Shown: piece by piece, positions 29,262 through 31,827 of the stretch
Position numbering within the stretch: position 1 is the first letter of the stretch
Layout: every line of letters starts with the position of its first letter
IMG/VR virus record: IMGVR_UViG_3300025133_000406
Span: 1 to 31,827 of that record
Length of the DNA stretch: 31,827 nucleotides
Origin: a virus
Strand: one strand, 5' to 3'
Made by a program: the position numbers and the translations under genes
The notes under the pieces: model-generated
The model's database searches: none
Seen by the model: the letters and a program-made list of their open reading frames with translations, nothing else
What the model was told of the DNA's origin: nothing

Positions 29262-30451
29262 GTTTAAATGTAACAGTAACACCGGGCCACACTTTCACCG
29301 ACAGTGAAACGGTAACAACAGGGAAGCTGAATGCGGCGTCAACGCCTACCGTGTCGGTGAGCGGATCCATCGATTCAAGTGAGTTGGGGGCTAGTTCGGT
29401 TGACACAACGCAGCTTGCAGCCGGGGCGGTTGATCCTTCCAAAATGGGAGAGTCAACGCTTACCCCAACAGCGTCAGGCGGCGTCACAATGGATCCGTCT
29501 TCTTATAACAAGAAGGGAGTTATTCTTGCGAGCGGTGCAATCAACAACACGCCGACAGGACAGTTCGAGGAGTTGTGGGCTGGCCAGCCTAACAGTTTTC
29601 TGATCGGACATGCGACAGAGCTGGATGGAACATGGACAGGCGATTGGTCGCTGAAGAGTAAAACGCTTCACGCAAACTCAACAGTATATGTTTCCCAACA
29701 GGACGAGGGTTCAGCGAACAGCAACACCTTCACCCTTCAGGTGAGGGACGGGTCGATCTCAAAGAACATGCTTCAGGGTGGAGCTGTAACTAACTCAAAG
29801 TTATCAAACTATTCCGTCACCGTTGACAAACTTACTCCCGGCGGAGGTGCGGCGTCTTCAAACATTGGAGGGATATCAGAAACTGACGCTACCTTCTGGG
29901 GAGGAATAATTGATTTTGATCCATCTGACGCGACGACCAGCACGAAGTACAATGGTACTGCAAAGGTGTTGCAACCTGATGGGCCTAATCAAGTTATAAG
30001 GTCAACATCCGAGGGGGGTAGGTTAGCGTTCGGTTATCACCCATGCATACCAAAGGCTTTCATTTATGTCTGTCAAACCAGCGGAACGCGCAATGCCGAG
30101 GGCGGTTCGCTTGATGCTTCAAATTACACCATCTACACCAGCAGCGGGGTTGAGCAAATAACTCGGAGCGGAGCCGCTGGTGTTCTCGACCACTCAATTC
30201 GTTTTGCTACCGGTCTTTATGAAGAAGGCGATACAGTTAAATGCATGGGTACCGGGTGGTACAACCATGAAACTGTATATATGGCGGTCACAGGAATACA
30301 CAACGCAACCCCAGACCCAGACGTTCCAGCTTCAAACAATGGAACCGTCGATGCCAACCGTGATGTGAAAGTTACCTTTTACCATGCACATAATGGATCG
30401 GTTCCGTCCATTCCCAGAAACCCAACTGTCATCCAACTCTGGTTCTATTAA
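29258..30451 (+). CDS. Tail fibre-like protein 1 (397 aa)
   Basis: ATG 29258 overlaps the nozzle stop. N-terminal part: VTPGHTFTDSETVTTGKLNAASTPTVSVSG, then repeated short units (DSSELGASSVDTTQLAAGAVDPSKMG), a pattern typical of fibre shafts that bind the tail. A C-terminal domain (about 210-397) has YHPCIPKAFIYVCQTSG, CMGTGWYNHETVYMAVTG and a final hydrophobic strand (TVIQLWFY), probably the receptor- or host-binding head. No chaperone domain seen. The stop shares one base with the next start (TAATG). Confidence 0.65.
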   Translation: MSLNVTVTPGHTFTDSETVTTGKLNAASTPTVSVSGSIDSSELGASSVDTTQLAAGAVDPSKMGESTLTPTASGGVTMDPSSYNKKGVILASGAINNTPTGQFEELWAGQPNSFLIGHATELDGTWTGDWSLKSKTLHANSTVYVSQQDEGSANSNTFTLQVRDGSISKNMLQGGAVTNSKLSNYSVTVDKLTPGGGAASSNIGGISETDATFWGGIIDFDPSDATTSTKYNGTAKVLQPDGPNQVIRSTSEGGRLAFGYHPCIPKAFIYVCQTSGTRNAEGGSLDASNYTIYTSSGVEQITRSGAAGVLDHSIRFATGLYEEGDTVKCMGTGWYNHETVYMAVTGIHNATPDPDVPASNNGTVDANRDVKVTFYHAHNGSVPSIPRNPTVIQLWFY

Positions 30452-31233
30452 TGATCAATGGTGGACAAATTGCACAAGGCGCGATTACCGACAACAAGGT
30501 TGGTAAGAACGCCAACATCAAGCACTCGAAGCTGGACACGGCGAACGAGGGCGAGGTGCTTGTCGCGCAGAGAGACGGGAAGCTGAAGGCAGTCCGGATC
30601 TCTGGTGACGCCAGAATGTCCACCTCCGGCAAGCTGACGGTTACTGTTCCGGAAATAGAGCTTCCAGAGATTGCGGTCGATGAAGGAGTTTTAAGGAAGT
30701 CTGACATCAAAGAGGGCAAGACCCTCGTAGGCGGTCCGACAAAGCCGGAGGAGGTGCTGGTAGGGTCTGGAGCCAACGCGATCCCACAAAGGGATTCTAG
30801 CGGCAACCTAAAAGCTGAAACAGCGGATAGCGCAACCACAGCAACCAATGCCGATGATGCGACTCTGCTAAACGGCAACAATATGGACTACTACCGAAAC
30901 GTGGCCAACCATGTTGCGGAAACTGAAACAACGTCCACCGATTCAAACAGCAACGAGACAACCCACAAGAAAACCCCTCACAAGGTTTTTGAGTTTGATG
31001 TGCCGAGTGACTCTGGCAGCTATTCAGCGGGGGGAACAACCTCTTCAAACTACCCGATAGAATTTACACACAACTGCGGATATATACCCGATGTTTCGGT
31101 TTACTATAAAAGCAATAATGCACAGGCATCTGATCCGTGGGAGGAAGTCGATGCGGAGGTGCAAAACACAACGACGATTACGAAGGTGCAAATATCTGCA
31201 CAGAACGCTCAGTTAAAAATAGTAGCAAAATAG
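30451..31233 (+). CDS. Tail fibre-like protein 2 (260 aa)
   Basis: It starts within the previous stop (TAATG). The N-terminal GGQIAQGAITDNKVGKNANIKHSKL has the same short-unit shaft pattern as fibre 1, then LVGGPTKPEEVLVGSGANAIPQRDSSGNL and the tail-fibre-type ETADSATTATNADDATLLNGNNMDYYRN. The C-terminal beta domain (PIEFTHNCGYIPDVSVYYK) may bind a host surface. It seems a separate fibre subunit, perhaps replacing or capping the first. Confidence 0.6.
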   Translation: MINGGQIAQGAITDNKVGKNANIKHSKLDTANEGEVLVAQRDGKLKAVRISGDARMSTSGKLTVTVPEIELPEIAVDEGVLRKSDIKEGKTLVGGPTKPEEVLVGSGANAIPQRDSSGNLKAETADSATTATNADDATLLNGNNMDYYRNVANHVAETETTSTDSNSNETTHKKTPHKVFEFDVPSDSGSYSAGGTTSSNYPIEFTHNCGYIPDVSVYYKSNNAQASDPWEEVDAEVQNTTTITKVQISAQNAQLKIVAK

Positions 31234-31234
31234 C

Positions 31235-31827
31235 ATGGCATCAAAAAAGGTTTTTACTAGTTTAGAATTTCAGTCTGGAGCAAAGCTGCTCAAGGCAAAA
31301 ATTGACCCACAAGCGGCAACCGACTTGAGCGGGGCTGATCCCACATTTGGGGCATCAGCGGGACAGGTAGCTTACGGAGATGACACCAACCTTTACCTTG
31401 GTGTGGGGGCAGAATGGAAAAAGCTATACCGACAAGGCATAGGAATCTCCACCGCATCTGTACTTACTTCTACATTAGCTTCAAACAGCGGAGCAGCACC
31501 ACCGTTTGTAGTCGCCTCAACGGACAAGGTTGCCAACCTCAACGCTGACCTACTGGACGGGGCGACTGCCGATAATGCGGCTGGAGGCAACCTGACGATC
31601 CCTGTTCGAGATGCGAACAACCTATTTCATGTTGGTGACGATCCATCATCAGGAACCCATGTAACGAACAAAAATTATGTGGATTCAGTTGCCCAAGGGT
31701 TGACGATCATTGACCCTTGTTACCACGCAACTGCCGCTGCCCTTCCTACCTGTACTTATGCAAACGGAACGGCTGGAGTTGGTGCTACGTTAACGGGTGA
31801 TGCTAATGGGTCATTAACCATAGATGG
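31235..31827 (+). CDS. Tail fibre-like protein 3, 3' truncated
   Basis: ATG 31235 begins a frame still open at the window's right edge (at least 197 codons). It contains FGASAGQVAYGDDTNLYLGVGAEWKKLY, the fibre-type VANLNADLLDGATADNAA and VTNKNYVDSVAQGL, the 'NKxYVD' collar repeat common in T4-like and podovirus fibres. It starts 1 nt after the previous stop. It is the third fibre gene in a row, which suggests a modular, variable tail end. Confidence 0.7.
   Translation, partial: MASKKVFTSLEFQSGAKLLKAKIDPQAATDLSGADPTFGASAGQVAYGDDTNLYLGVGAEWKKLYRQGIGISTASVLTSTLASNSGAAPPFVVASTDKVANLNADLLDGATADNAAGGNLTIPVRDANNLFHVGDDPSSGTHVTNKNYVDSVAQGLTIIDPCYHATAAALPTCTYANGTAGVGATLTGDANGSLTID

Noticed and set aside
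1-31827. CRISPR arrays, insertion sequences and rRNA genes
   Set aside because: No spaced palindromic repeat array, transposase or rRNA segment was seen anywhere in the window.

Overview
The window is about 31.8 kb of a temperate, probably short-tailed (podovirus-type) bacteriophage genome, read in its circular or unintegrated gene order. Virion genes lie on both sides of an integrase/tRNA/control region, so this is not a prophage edge with host DNA on one side. No sheath, tail tube or tape-measure gene was seen among the virion genes. A candidate lipoprotein/inner-membrane spanin pair suggests a Gram-negative host. Host genus cannot be told from the sequence. Base composition is near 50% G+C, AGG/AGA codons look common, and the phage carries its own tRNA-Arg(TCT).

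Layout. (1) 1-5596, + strand: the end of the late region, with a giant virion-type protein (left-truncated, at least 1,798 residues) and a small ORF. (2) 5597-5868: non-coding DNA with two classes of direct repeat and a strong hairpin terminator. (3) 5869-9373, - strand: integrase, then seven small genes that mostly overlap, ending in a complete tRNA-Arg whose 5' end is shared with the last coding sequence. (4) 9374-9550: divergent control region with a repeated GTGACTA motif. (5) 9551-15369, + strand: early genes, with two possible ribbon-helix-helix proteins, a membrane protein, a free-standing DnaA DNA-binding domain, an excisionase-like HTH protein, two PD-(D/E)XK nucleases, a probable ssDNA-binding-type protein and a lambda-O-like replication protein. 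The gene for the last contains four 12-bp iterons followed by an A+T-rich tract, an origin-like layout. (6) 15370-15811: a mostly non-coding gap with another copy of the GTGCAGCA pair, a possible promoter and G tracts. (7) 15812-21887, + strand: overlapping small genes (HTH, HExxH metallopeptidase-like, MazG-like, nuclease-like), then terminase large subunit, a tiny HTH protein and portal. (8) 21886-22557: an isolated minus-strand 'moron' with its own promoter, ribosome site and terminator, then a leader. (9) 22558-31827, + strand: scaffold, SU10-like major capsid protein, connector proteins, a lysis cluster with a nested spanin pair, a tail nozzle-like protein and three fibre genes, the last cut by the window edge.

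How it works together. Integrase and the tRNA/repeat region would serve site-specific integration. GTGACTA sites probably switch between the leftward integrase operon and the rightward early operon. The O-like protein, iterons, DnaA-like domain and nucleases would handle replication and recombination. The right arm makes the procapsid, packages DNA, builds the short tail and lyses the cell. No classical CI/Cro repressor, polymerase, helicase or endolysin was recognised. The most notable observations are the internal origin, the orphan DnaA domain IV, an ACGCAAAA element placed just before several early start codons, the paired GTGCAGCA repeats, the tRNA-CDS overlap and the autonomous moron.
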